Of a DNA stretch of 64,000 nt, positions 45,977 through 54,721 are shown piece by piece (within the stretch, counting starts at the first letter, position 1; each line of letters opens with the position of its first letter). This stretch comes from Granulosicoccus sp. (lineage in GTDB: Bacteria; Pseudomonadota; Gammaproteobacteria; Granulosicoccales; Granulosicoccaceae), in the NCBI GenBank assembly GCA_020627685.1, contig JAHDGK010000001.1:14084-78083 (forward strand), read 5' to 3'. A program made the position numbers and the translations under genes. The notes beneath the pieces were generated by a model. That model saw only the letters and a program-made list of their open reading frames with translations, had not been told where the DNA came from and searched no databases.

Positions 45977-48142
45977 ATGGATGTCTCTGATCTGCTTGAC
46001 TCATTAAACGACGCGCAGCGCCAAGCTGTTAGCTCTCCGCCCGGGCATTTATTAGTGCAGGCTGGCGCTGGTAGTGGAAAAACCCGCGTACTAGTACACC
46101 GTATTGCGTGGCTGAACCGGGTTGAGGGTGTCTCGCCTTTCAGCATTATGGCGGTGACCTTTACTAACAAGGCGGCACGAGAGATGCGGCTGCGAGTCGA
46201 GCAGCTGCTGGGCATGGGAATCGGCCCCATGTGGATAGGGACTTTCCATGGAATTGCCCACCGCTTTTTACGTATGCACTGGCAAGAAGCAGGGCTACCC
46301 CAGGCCTTCCAGATACTCGACTCTGACGATCAATTGCGGTTGGTTAAGCGAACGATCCGAACATTAGAGCTTGATGAAACACATTTTCCTCCGCGTCAGG
46401 TTCAGTGGTTTATTAATGGTCACAAAGACGAGGGTCGCAGGCCTAAGCATATCGATGATGAAAACGACCCTATCACCCAGCAGTACATCCGGATTTACAC
46501 GGCCTATGAGGCTGCCTGTGACCGGGCCGGAGCTATCGATTTCGCGGAATTGTTGCTGAGATCATTAGAGACCCTGCGGGACAATGCCACGTTGCTCGCG
46601 CACTATAGAAAACGCCTGCAGCATTTATTAATCGATGAATTTCAGGATACCAATGCCATTCAGTATGCCTGGATACGGCTACTGGCCGGCGACTCAGGGC
46701 ATGTGTTTGCTGTGGGTGATGATGATCAGTCCATCTACGCCTGGCGAGGCGCTCGGGTCGAGAACATCCTTAATTTTGATAAAGACTTTCCCAGTGCTGA
46801 GCTAATTCGCCTGGAGCAAAACTATCGTTCCAGCGGCAATATCTTGAAAGCTGCGAATGCGTTAATTGATAAAAATCATGGTCGCTTGGGTAAGAACCTG
46901 TGGACCGCAGATTCTGATGGTTTCCCCATTACTCTTTACAACGCCTACAACGAAACCGATGAGGCTCGTTTTGTTGTTGAAACGATTATTGACTATGTAT
47001 CCGATGGCGGGCAACGACGCGACTGCGCAATTTTATATCGATCGAATGCGCAGTCGCGCGTTATAGAGGAATACCTGGTAGCCGCTGGTGTGTCCTATCG
47101 GGTATACGGTGGTCTGCGATTTTTTGAACGTGCTGAAATTAAAGATACGCTTGCCTACTTAAGACTTGCTACTCATACCTACGATGATGTTTCTCTTGAA
47201 CGAATCATCAATCAACCCGCTCGTGGTATCGGCGATAAAACGGTTGCCGATATTCGTACCGAGGCGCGAGGTCGTGGTATCCCTATGTGGGAAGCGGCTT
47301 GCGATTTGGTCAAAGAAAAACGTTTAAGTGGACGTGCGAATACGGCAGTCGCAAAATTTCTTGGCTTAATGGAAAGCATACAAGAAGGCTTGGTTGATCA
47401 AGCATTGCCTCAGCAGATTCAAACCGTAACAGAGCTCAGTGGTTTGGTAGATCACTTTAAGAAAGACACCAGCGACCGAGGGCAGAGTCGGGTTGAGAAC
47501 GTTGAAGAATTATCTAACGCTGCGCGTACGTTTATTCATCATGCCTCAGATGACCCGGATCTAAACCCCATTGATGAGTTTCTTGCCCATGCCGCTTTAG
47601 AAGCAGGAGAAGGGCAGGCAGATGCCGACGATAATGCTGTGCAGTTAATGACGCTGCATTCGGCTAAAGGTCTGGAATTTTCAGTGGTCTTCATGGCGGG
47701 AATGGAGCAGGGTTTATTTCCTCATCAGCGATCAGCAGAAGACCCTGTGCGTATGGAAGAAGAACGAAGGCTTTGTTACGTGGGAATCACGCGGGCAGAG
47801 AAAAAGCTGTATATGACGATGGCTGAGCAACGTCGCTTGCACGGGCGGGATCAATACAATCCTCCATCGAAATTTGTAACTGAACTTCCGCAAGAACTAC
47901 TCGAAGAGATTCGTCCGCGAATGCAGGTCAGCATGCCGGTATATCGGCCAGAGCAATCCTATGTGCAGGAAGAATACGATTCGGGATTATCGATTGGCCA
48001 GATGGTCAGGCATGGGAAATTCGGTGTAGGTATAGTGTTGGATCAAGAGGGCCGCGGTAAGCAGGCGCGTGTGCAAGTGAACTTCGAAGATGCGGGTAGT
48101 AAGTGGTTAGTGTTGGCTTACGCTAATCTTTCGCCGGCTTGA
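45977..48142 (+). CDS. uvrD: DNA helicase II UvrD
   Basis: This superfamily I 3'-5' helicase acts in nucleotide-excision and mismatch repair. The 721-residue protein opens MDVSDLLDSLNDAQRQAV, very close to E. coli UvrD, with Walker A QAGAGSGKTRVLVHRIAW, motif II LLIDEFQDTNAIQY, DDQSIYAWRGARVENIL and LMTLHSAKGLEFSVVFMAG. The C-terminal basic/Tudor-like tail (MVRHGKFGVGIVLDQEGRG) is the UvrD-type RNA polymerase-binding region. Rep and PcrA are excluded by the N-terminus and tail. Confidence 0.96.
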   Translation: MDVSDLLDSLNDAQRQAVSSPPGHLLVQAGAGSGKTRVLVHRIAWLNRVEGVSPFSIMAVTFTNKAAREMRLRVEQLLGMGIGPMWIGTFHGIAHRFLRMHWQEAGLPQAFQILDSDDQLRLVKRTIRTLELDETHFPPRQVQWFINGHKDEGRRPKHIDDENDPITQQYIRIYTAYEAACDRAGAIDFAELLLRSLETLRDNATLLAHYRKRLQHLLIDEFQDTNAIQYAWIRLLAGDSGHVFAVGDDDQSIYAWRGARVENILNFDKDFPSAELIRLEQNYRSSGNILKAANALIDKNHGRLGKNLWTADSDGFPITLYNAYNETDEARFVVETIIDYVSDGGQRRDCAILYRSNAQSRVIEEYLVAAGVSYRVYGGLRFFERAEIKDTLAYLRLATHTYDDVSLERIINQPARGIGDKTVADIRTEARGRGIPMWEAACDLVKEKRLSGRANTAVAKFLGLMESIQEGLVDQALPQQIQTVTELSGLVDHFKKDTSDRGQSRVENVEELSNAARTFIHHASDDPDLNPIDEFLAHAALEAGEGQADADDNAVQLMTLHSAKGLEFSVVFMAGMEQGLFPHQRSAEDPVRMEEERRLCYVGITRAEKKLYMTMAEQRRLHGRDQYNPPSKFVTELPQELLEEIRPRMQVSMPVYRPEQSYVQEEYDSGLSIGQMVRHGKFGVGIVLDQEGRGKQARVQVNFEDAGSKWLVLAYANLSPA

Positions 48143-48222
48143 ATTGTTTGACGGCGTAAGAACTTGTCAATGCGGTCACCGATTAATTGCGTAAAGTAGT
48201 TAACTCGCTACGCTCAAAAAAA

Positions 48223-48693
48223 TTAGATGATGCCTGCATCTAAACTTGCGGCCATTGTTAACCCAAGCTCTTCGCATTGACCAATAAAGTTTTCGTCAAA
48301 GTCCCCTTTGCACATTAATGGCGCTTGAACCAGGCGCCACTTTAAACCCGTTGTTATGCTTTCAATGGCTCGTCGTGTGCCTGTACCATCGTGTCCTGCA
48401 CGTACATAAAAGGTAAACGGCAACCCTTCCGTGTGTTCTAAGCAAGGGTAATAGCATCGGTCGAATACATCTTTAATTAAGCCTGCCATATAGCCGAGAT
48501 TTTCGGTCGTGCCGATAATTACCGCGTTAGCGTTCAGAATATCGTCGGCCTGTGTGTCCAGTGGAGGTATAAATCTGACATCGACATTGTCGATAGCGTC
48601 ATTGCTAGCACCTTTAACAACCGCATCAAGCATCCTGCTTGTGTTTTCAGAAGGTGCATGAGCAATGATGATGAGCTTCTTAGTACGTTGCAC
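48223..48693 (-). CDS. Flavodoxin-like / NAD(P)H-dependent FMN reductase family protein
   Basis: This small flavodoxin-fold protein begins KKLIIIAHAPSENTSRML, with a phosphate-binding loop after the first strand, and has ADDILNANAVIIGTTENLGYMAGLIKDVFDR, typical of the family (quoted in part). The ORF track start (GTG 48747) lacks a ribosome site. The GTG at 48693 has GAGG upstream and puts the first strand near the N-terminus, so I use it, giving 156 residues. It probably binds FMN and reduces quinones or other acceptors. It is divergent from the GMC oxidoreductase gene. Confidence 0.8.
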   Translation of the reverse strand: MQRTKKLIIIAHAPSENTSRMLDAVVKGASNDAIDNVDVRFIPPLDTQADDILNANAVIIGTTENLGYMAGLIKDVFDRCYYPCLEHTEGLPFTFYVRAGHDGTGTRRAIESITTGLKWRLVQAPLMCKGDFDENFIGQCEELGLTMAASLDAGII

Positions 48694-48891
48694 GGTTATG
48701 AATGCCTCAAAACGCGGTAAAGTTGATGGATCATAGCCTTCTGTCACTGGTGACCGACGCGTTTTACCGAGTGGTTGAAGTAAGGATAATCCCTAATTAT
48801 CTGGATAATAGCGGAAAGATAGTTTTTTGATCGGCGTAGGTAGTCAGTGCTAAGCTCTCGAACAATGCAACACTCAACCGTTCTTTGTTAA

Positions 48892-50418
48892 GTGAAATTC
48901 GATTTCATAGTCATAGGTGCAGGCTCAGCCGGATGCGCGGTGGCTGCAGGTTTAGCAAAGGCCCGTATTGGTTCAGTTTGCGTACTCGAAGCGGGTCCTA
49001 CAGATGCAGTGCCGCAGGTGAAAATTCCATTCGGTCTACTTCACACTATGGGTAGTAAACGCGACTGGAATTTTAAATCGACGTCGCAATCGAACGCGAA
49101 TAATCGAGTCTTCAACGTCAATCGCGGGTACATGGTTGGCGGTTCCAGTTCGATAAATTCAATGGTTTGGTTCAGAGGGCGGGCTGATGATTTTGATAAT
49201 TGGCAACAACCGGGTTGGCGTTGGAATGACGTTGAACGGGACTTTATCGAAATAGAAAAGCTGATTCAGCCTCAACAGATTCCAACGCCGCATCCATTGT
49301 CTGTGGCCTTTGCAAAGTCCTTTCTTGCCAACAGTGATGCACCGCCTACTCCAGATCGCGAGAGCGCGGGATTATTCGACACCAATAGTAGAAATGGGAG
49401 ACGCTGGTCTGCAGCAGACGCTTTTTTACGACCAGCAATGCGTTCACATGGACTACAGATCATAACGGGTGCCAATGTAAACCGAATCTCTTTTGAAGAG
49501 GGTCGTGCAAGGCATGTTGAATTGGTCGATGGCAGGACGTTGAGTGCTCGTTGTGGCATTGTGTTGAGCGCGGGTAGTATCGGGTCACCCTCAATACTGA
49601 TGCGTTCTGGTATCGGACCTGCTGCTCAATTGTCTGAGCTCGGTATTAGTATTAAAGTTGATTCACCGCAAGTGGGTCAGAACCTGTCGGATCATCCGGT
49701 CATTGGTGTTCATCATGAAGGGCGCAATTCAGGATATGGTCTGGTTTGGAATCAGAGTTTGCAGTGGGCGCTATCCCCATTTCAATGGCTCACCCAACGT
49801 AACGGCAGGTTAACATCGAATTTTGTCGAAGCTGGTGCGTTCTTTAGGGTGAACCCTATCACTGACGATGATGACAGGCCAGAATGCCAAGTGCACTTTA
49901 TTCCATACATGATGGGGTTTAAAGGTAAGTCTATAACCACTGGCTCAGGCTACTTTGCCGACGTCGGTGTCTGTCGACCTGTCTCCCGGGGCTCGCTGAC
50001 TTTGTCGTCATCTGACCCCCGCGTGGCACCTAACATCGACTTGGGCGTGCTTAAAGAAGAACAAGATGTTCAAATCCTGATCGGTGGTTTCCGACGTTTG
50101 CGTGAGCTGCTCGATAAAGCTCCAATGGGTGACAGCCGGGCACCCGAAGTTTATCCGGGTGCCGCAGTTAGTAGCGATGATGAGATAACAGAACATATTC
50201 GAGCTCGATCTGGGACCGCCTATCATCCTGTTGGCACACTAGCTATGGGGGAGCAAGGAACGCCTGTCACCAACACTTTGCAATTACGTGATGTTGATGG
50301 ATTGTGGGTGGCCGATGCTTCAGTAATGCCAAGTATCACATCGGCTAATACAAATGCACCTAGCATGATGATTGGCCATAGAGCCGCTAAATTAATTTTG
50401 CGAGAGGTGAAGTACTAA
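48892..50418 (+). CDS. GMC-family FAD oxidoreductase (choline-dehydrogenase-like)
   Basis: This 508-residue flavoenzyme oxidises an alcohol group. FAD-binding FDFIVIGAGSAGCAVAAGL is at the N-terminus, NRGYMVGGSSSINSMVWFRG follows, and the C-terminus contains the catalytic His/Asn region TAYHPVGTLAMG and LWVADASVMPSITSANTNAP. The start is GTG. The substrate is unknown; choline, other alcohols or polyethylene glycol are typical of relatives. No betaine aldehyde dehydrogenase is beside it, so betA is not assigned. Confidence 0.92.
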   Translation: MKFDFIVIGAGSAGCAVAAGLAKARIGSVCVLEAGPTDAVPQVKIPFGLLHTMGSKRDWNFKSTSQSNANNRVFNVNRGYMVGGSSSINSMVWFRGRADDFDNWQQPGWRWNDVERDFIEIEKLIQPQQIPTPHPLSVAFAKSFLANSDAPPTPDRESAGLFDTNSRNGRRWSAADAFLRPAMRSHGLQIITGANVNRISFEEGRARHVELVDGRTLSARCGIVLSAGSIGSPSILMRSGIGPAAQLSELGISIKVDSPQVGQNLSDHPVIGVHHEGRNSGYGLVWNQSLQWALSPFQWLTQRNGRLTSNFVEAGAFFRVNPITDDDDRPECQVHFIPYMMGFKGKSITTGSGYFADVGVCRPVSRGSLTLSSSDPRVAPNIDLGVLKEEQDVQILIGGFRRLRELLDKAPMGDSRAPEVYPGAAVSSDDEITEHIRARSGTAYHPVGTLAMGEQGTPVTNTLQLRDVDGLWVADASVMPSITSANTNAPSMMIGHRAAKLILREVKY

Positions 50419-50505
50419 AGAACTCAGGAGTGATACACGCGAACGCCTGGAAACATCGACGCTTGGCATTGGCCGTTCGAGTTTAGGTGCATCGCACAAA
50501 CAATC

Positions 50506-51420
50506 TCAAAACGAAAGTTGGTCATCCTCGTGCACCAAGATAGGAGGAGTCGCACCCTCTTGTATGATTAGCGTATAAATTTTACCCGCACTGACGTCAA
50601 GCGGCACGGCATCAAATCGACCCAGAGAGTCCACTAAACGATAGCCGCCAGGAGTTGCTAACTGGTACGTAGCCTCAGATGCGCTACTACTGTTGATGTT
50701 ATTAAATAGCACCGCAGATCCACCCGGGTTTTCACCGAATGGCAGCAACATGAATGTGGCTTCCGTGTCAGATGCGCCCAATAAATTAGCCTGTATAACT
50801 CGAACCTGCGCCACCGTGGGTGTCAAACTAATGGAGATAGAGCTGAGTTTAACGACGTCTAGTGACTCACCTGTCGTATTGCGCACGATCAATGTTGTTA
50901 GCGTCGATGCGCCTGCGTTAAGCGGCCGTATATTGGCTATGACCGTATCGTTTGTTGTATCAGTAACAACCAGATTGTTTTCACCCAGCTGAATAGCAGC
51001 TGCATCGCTCACAGACCCTGGTGGGATCGGGTTTGAAAACACATTCGATCCATTGGATTCGTTAAAGACGCTAATAGAACGATCACTGACATTTATCAAA
51101 TGTATGCCAGGCGTTGTTGAATTTGTACCTGCCTGCAAATTCTCGAACGATGAATCATCAGGTGTTTGTGTTGCTGGTGGGGTTGAGTTGCCGTCACCCG
51201 TACCCGGATTTTCTCCTGGGTCTGTCGTCGGGTCCGTTGATGGGTTCGAGTCAGGATCAGGATCCTGAGTGTTCGAATCAGGTGGGTTACTGTCTGCGCC
51301 GGTTTCTACTTGAATCGTATTGGAGCCATCACCGGTTCCGAACAGCCCACCGTCACAAGCGCTGAGCAGTACGACCAGGCTAATGAAGAGAAGACGTTTG
51401 AGATAAGTCTTAGTCTTCAT
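50506..51420 (-). CDS. DUF4397-type lipoprotein
   Basis: This 304-residue lipoprotein begins MKTKTYLKRLLFISLVVLLSACDGG with a clear lipobox. A long Asp/Pro/Ser/Thr/Gly-rich linker (NPPDSNTQDPDPDSNP onward, about 30-80) leads to a beta-rich C-terminal domain (STTPGIHLINVSDRSISVF, VAQVRVIQANLLGASDTEATFML) resembling DUF4397. It is probably attached to the outer membrane with the linker as spacer. The ATG at 51420 has GAGGGG upstream and is preferred to the ORF-track start. It overlaps the DUF6502 gene by 11 bases. Confidence 0.8.
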   Translation of the reverse strand: MKTKTYLKRLLFISLVVLLSACDGGLFGTGDGSNTIQVETGADSNPPDSNTQDPDPDSNPSTDPTTDPGENPGTGDGNSTPPATQTPDDSSFENLQAGTNSTTPGIHLINVSDRSISVFNESNGSNVFSNPIPPGSVSDAAAIQLGENNLVVTDTTNDTVIANIRPLNAGASTLTTLIVRNTTGESLDVVKLSSISISLTPTVAQVRVIQANLLGASDTEATFMLLPFGENPGGSAVLFNNINSSSASEATYQLATPGGYRLVDSLGRFDAVPLDVSAGKIYTLIIQEGATPPILVHEDDQLSF

Positions 51421-52228
51421 TCTGATTCCCCTCATTAATATCTTCTATCCAATAGACACCCAAACCAACCCGATGTTTACCTTCCCCTGTCGCAAGTGGA
51501 TTAGCCCCTTTGTCATAGGTGGACAGCGACTGATCCAATTGCTTTAGTAACTCAAGTGACTTCTCAGCGCTTAATGCTCTAAACGTGTCGCGGCCTTCAC
51601 TCGTCACATCGTCATACGCAACGCTCATTTGTAAGCGTCGTCCTGTCTGAGATGACCCTTTTAAGTTGTAATCGAGAGTGGTTAGGAGGTCGGTCGCGCT
51701 TGTGGCAAAAATATCCAGCAGGGCTGATTCACTTTGGTGAGGAATGTAGCCATTGTGTTGTAGAGATATTTTTCCACCGATATTTTTAACGGTCCCCACT
51801 CGCACTAGTTCGTCGAGCATCGCCCGGGCGGGGACATCTCCCCCGTAGCGTTTCACCAGTTGGTTGAAGCTGTCATCGGGGTCACCGTATTCCAACGCAA
51901 TAGGCTGACCTTTTGAGTTTTGAAATTCTTTGTCTTGCAGCCAACCGGTGACAACCCGAACTGCACGATTATGTTTGCTGACACCTGTGTCCACATCGGC
52001 AGGCAATTCACGTATACGTTTAACTTCTTTTCTATTGATACCGGTCACGATGGCCATACGAGACACCGTAGGTGATTTGCCATCAATCCCAAAATGAGTT
52101 TCCGCCTCATTGACGTACGCCTGCTTTGCCCAGTTGGCAAACTCAGCATGCGAAACGCCATGACGCAGCAGAAGTCTCACCAACGGCGAGAGCACTCTAG
52201 TCACAGCTTTTTGTAAGGTTTCGTGCAT
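51410..52228 (-). CDS. DUF6502 family protein
   Basis: This protein resembles the DUF6502 family. It opens MHETLQKAVTRVLSPLVRLLLRHGVSHAEFANWAKQAYVNEAE (quoted in part), with a following helix-turn-helix-like region (GKSPTVSRMAIVTGINRKEVKRI). The ORF track starts at GTG 52303, but the ATG at 52228 gives the usual family N-terminus. The function is not established; DNA binding is suggested by the helix-turn-helix-like part. The gene is upstream of and overlaps the DUF4397 lipoprotein gene, so the two are coupled. Confidence 0.78.
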   Translation of the reverse strand: MHETLQKAVTRVLSPLVRLLLRHGVSHAEFANWAKQAYVNEAETHFGIDGKSPTVSRMAIVTGINRKEVKRIRELPADVDTGVSKHNRAVRVVTGWLQDKEFQNSKGQPIALEYGDPDDSFNQLVKRYGGDVPARAMLDELVRVGTVKNIGGKISLQHNGYIPHQSESALLDIFATSATDLLTTLDYNLKGSSQTGRRLQMSVAYDDVTSEGRDTFRALSAEKSLELLKQLDQSLSTYDKGANPLATGEGKHRVGLGVYWIEDINEGNQNED

Positions 52229-52399
52229 ACTTCGTTCGCTAAGTGCCAATGCTTGCGGGGTACCCAAAGCGCCCCTGAGTATTGTATCCGTACTGCTCCA
52301 CACGTTATCGCGCGTCCATTGCGATGATCGTTGAGCGTCAAATTATGAACTAGTTGGGATATTTATCCCATGCGATTGATATCTTAACAGGAATCTACC

Positions 52400-53218
52400 G
52401 TGAGTCGAAAAAGTACCACCAGAATTGAGAAATCCGCAGCCTCAACGCACCGTGGCGGTGCAGTCAAAGGTTTCCCGAGTAGTGGTTGCTGGATTAATTT
52501 ATTTGATCCCATCGTTGGTGAGCTAGTCGGCGCGTGTGACTACGACTGCGCAATGATCGATATGGAACACAGCGCTGTATCACTCGAAGCGACCTTGACG
52601 ATGATTCGTGCTGTGCAACTTTCTGGTGCAAAAGCGTTTGTTCGTGCACCGGATAAGGACGCAGTCTGGATTGGAAGGCTGATGGACATGGGCGCAGACG
52701 GCGTCATGATTCCGATGGTTAATTCTGTTGAAGAGGCTGAAGCTTTGGCACTTGCCTCTTTTTACGCACCGAAAGGTACACGAGGTATGGCAGCAGGCAT
52801 TGTGCGGGCAACAGGCTATGGCGTGCACACCGAGCAGTATCTAAAAAATCATCGAAAGCACTTCCGACTATTGATTCAAATTGAAACTGAGCAGGCGGTA
52901 AATGTCGCTGCCGAGCTTGCCAGCATTGACGGGATTGACGGTCTGTTTATCGGTCCCTACGACTTAGCGGGGAGCCTCGGACACATGGGGGAGCCGGAAA
53001 ATAAAGTGACAAGGGCTGCCATTAGAAAAATTCAAAAGGCCGTAAAACCCAGTGGTAAACCGCTAGCGACATTGACCAATCCAGCCCGCAATGCGAGAAA
53101 GTTATATGCCGAAGGCTACGATCTTGTGTTTAGTGGATCGGACGTGGGCATGCTTAAAGCGGCCTTCCAGTCGGACGGGCTCAATAATCGTGAAATTAAT
53201 AAAAAGTTATCAAAGTGA
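52400..53218 (+). CDS. HpcH/HpaI-type aldolase (citrate lyase beta-like superfamily)
   Basis: This 272-residue TIM-barrel class II aldolase cleaves 2-keto-3-deoxy or 4-hydroxy-2-oxo acids to pyruvate and an aldehyde. SSGCWINLFDPIVGELVG, CAMIDMEHSAVSLEATL, GADGVMIPMVNSVEEAEAL, RGMAAGIVRATGYG, LLIQIETEQAVNVAAELA and DGLFIGPYDLAGSLG are standard blocks, with the metal-binding Glu and Asp present. It starts at GTG 52400 after AGGA. The TRAP transporter for a likely organic acid begins 288 bases downstream, suggesting joint use (inference). Confidence 0.9.
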   Translation: MSRKSTTRIEKSAASTHRGGAVKGFPSSGCWINLFDPIVGELVGACDYDCAMIDMEHSAVSLEATLTMIRAVQLSGAKAFVRAPDKDAVWIGRLMDMGADGVMIPMVNSVEEAEALALASFYAPKGTRGMAAGIVRATGYGVHTEQYLKNHRKHFRLLIQIETEQAVNVAAELASIDGIDGLFIGPYDLAGSLGHMGEPENKVTRAAIRKIQKAVKPSGKPLATLTNPARNARKLYAEGYDLVFSGSDVGMLKAAFQSDGLNNREINKKLSK

Positions 53219-53505
53219 TCAAACCCGCATTGGTTTGAAGCTGTCCGTTTCCAGGGCGAATTTTTCTCTCTAGCAGGCTTCCTTAAACCCTGAACTAGCG
53301 CACAGTAAATATGGCGTAGAAGGAACTATTCGAGCTTGAATGTGGACGTTAGCTTGTTGATTAGGCTACATTACCTGCATCGGGAAAAGAATAAATGCTG
53401 TTCTTAAACCGAACAAGTGTTGCCATTTGGAGAAGTCCACGACTGATTGGGCTTTCAACACGAATAAATCAGATTTCCTTTAAATTTTATAAAGAGACTT
53501 AATCT

Positions 53506-54603
53506 ATGTCACGTCGTCAATTTTTGAAAACTGGTGCAGGCGCTGCAAGCGCCGCTGCTGTAGCGGGCACCGGACTCATCACATCAGCTCCGGCCATATC
53601 TCAGGGCCGTGAGAAGCTGGTTATGGTTACTGCTTGGGGTCGCGGCCTAGCAGGTGTATTTGATGCAGCTCAGCGAGTTGCAGATTCAGTGAATGCCATG
53701 TCTGACGGCACACTGGAAATCGAAGTTAAGGCACAGGGCGAACTCGTCTCAGGCTTGCCGGCAGTATTTGACGCGGTCACCAGTGGACAGGCTGATATGT
53801 ACCACGCAGCTGACTACTACTGGGTCGGACAGCATCCTGCGTTTGCATTCTTCACAGCTGTACCTTTTGGAATGACGCCTATCGAGCTCAACAACTGGTA
53901 CTACCACATGGGTGGACATGAAATGCACCGTGAGCTGGGCGAAGAATTCGGCCTAGTCTCATTCCTCGCGGGTAATACCGGTGCTCAGGCTGGCGGTTGG
54001 TTCCGTAAAGAAATCAACAGCGCTGATGACTTCAAAGGTCTGAAGTTCAGAATGCCTGGTTTAGGTGGTAAGGCGTTGGGTCGCTTAGGTGCATCTGTTC
54101 AAACTCTCCCAGGTTCTGAGGTTTATCAAGCTCTGGCGTCTGGCGCCATTGATGGCACAGAGTGGATTGGACCATGGGCTGATGAAAAAGCAGGTTTCCA
54201 GGAAATCACTAAGATTTTCTACACCTCTGGTTTCCATGAGCCAGGTGCAGGCCTGACTTTGGCAACTAACTCTGATCGTTTCGCAAGCCTGAAGCCTCAT
54301 CACCAAAAGATGATTCAAATCGCTGCCGGTGAAGCAAACAGCTGGAACCTACATCAGTACTTAGCCAACAACTCTCAAGCGCTTGATCGTTTGGTTGCTG
54401 GTGGTGTACAGACACTTGAATTCCCTGATTCGGTTTGGGATGCGTTCGGAAGTGCTTCTCAGGAAATCATGGACGAGAACATGGAAGACGAGTTCTTCGC
54501 GAAGGTTCATGGTTCTGTAATGGAAAGCATGAAGCTGTCTTCACGTTGGGCAGGACTGTCTGACGGTGCATACACACGTCAGCGAGATCGCGTACGCGGA
54601 TAA
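53506..54603 (+). CDS. TRAP transporter substrate-binding protein (DctP family)
   Basis: This 365-residue periplasmic receptor has a twin-arginine signal (MSRRQFLKTGAGAASAAAVAG). The mature part shows the DctP core: DAVTSGQADMYHAADYYW, GLKFRMPGLGGKALGRLG, EVYQALASGAIDGTEWIG and YTSGFHEPGAGLTL. The family binds C4-dicarboxylates, sialic acid or 2-oxo acids; a Tat signal and the GTEWIGPWAD pattern suggest the mannitol/2-oxo-acid-type branch rather than the classic dicarboxylate branch (inference). The gene is followed by a strong terminator-like hairpin before dctQ. Confidence 0.92.
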   Translation: MSRRQFLKTGAGAASAAAVAGTGLITSAPAISQGREKLVMVTAWGRGLAGVFDAAQRVADSVNAMSDGTLEIEVKAQGELVSGLPAVFDAVTSGQADMYHAADYYWVGQHPAFAFFTAVPFGMTPIELNNWYYHMGGHEMHRELGEEFGLVSFLAGNTGAQAGGWFRKEINSADDFKGLKFRMPGLGGKALGRLGASVQTLPGSEVYQALASGAIDGTEWIGPWADEKAGFQEITKIFYTSGFHEPGAGLTLATNSDRFASLKPHHQKMIQIAAGEANSWNLHQYLANNSQALDRLVAGGVQTLEFPDSVWDAFGSASQEIMDENMEDEFFAKVHGSVMESMKLSSRWAGLSDGAYTRQRDRVRG

Positions 54604-54633
54604 GATGGTCGGAATTATCTGACTGTTCCTTAA

Positions 54634-54690
54634 CTGCAATACGGTAGCCGGTGTGTACGAACCGGCTGCAGTATTGCAGTTTTTTATTTT
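54634..54690 (+). terminator. Rho-independent terminator / attenuator between dctP and dctQ
   Basis: CTGCAATAC and AGCCGGT pair with ACCGGCT and GTATTGCAG across a 3-base internal mismatch, and TTTTTTATTTT follows. It is the strongest terminator in the window. It lies inside a transporter operon, so it probably lowers dctQM expression relative to dctP. Confidence 0.8.
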
Positions 54691-54721
54691 GTAGAACGGA
54701 AACGTTTCCTTGGAGGCACGC

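Noticed and set aside
53219-53238. TCAAACC/GGTTTGA hairpin after the aldolase gene
   Set aside because: The stem is short and A/T-rich with no T-run, so I did not call it a terminator.
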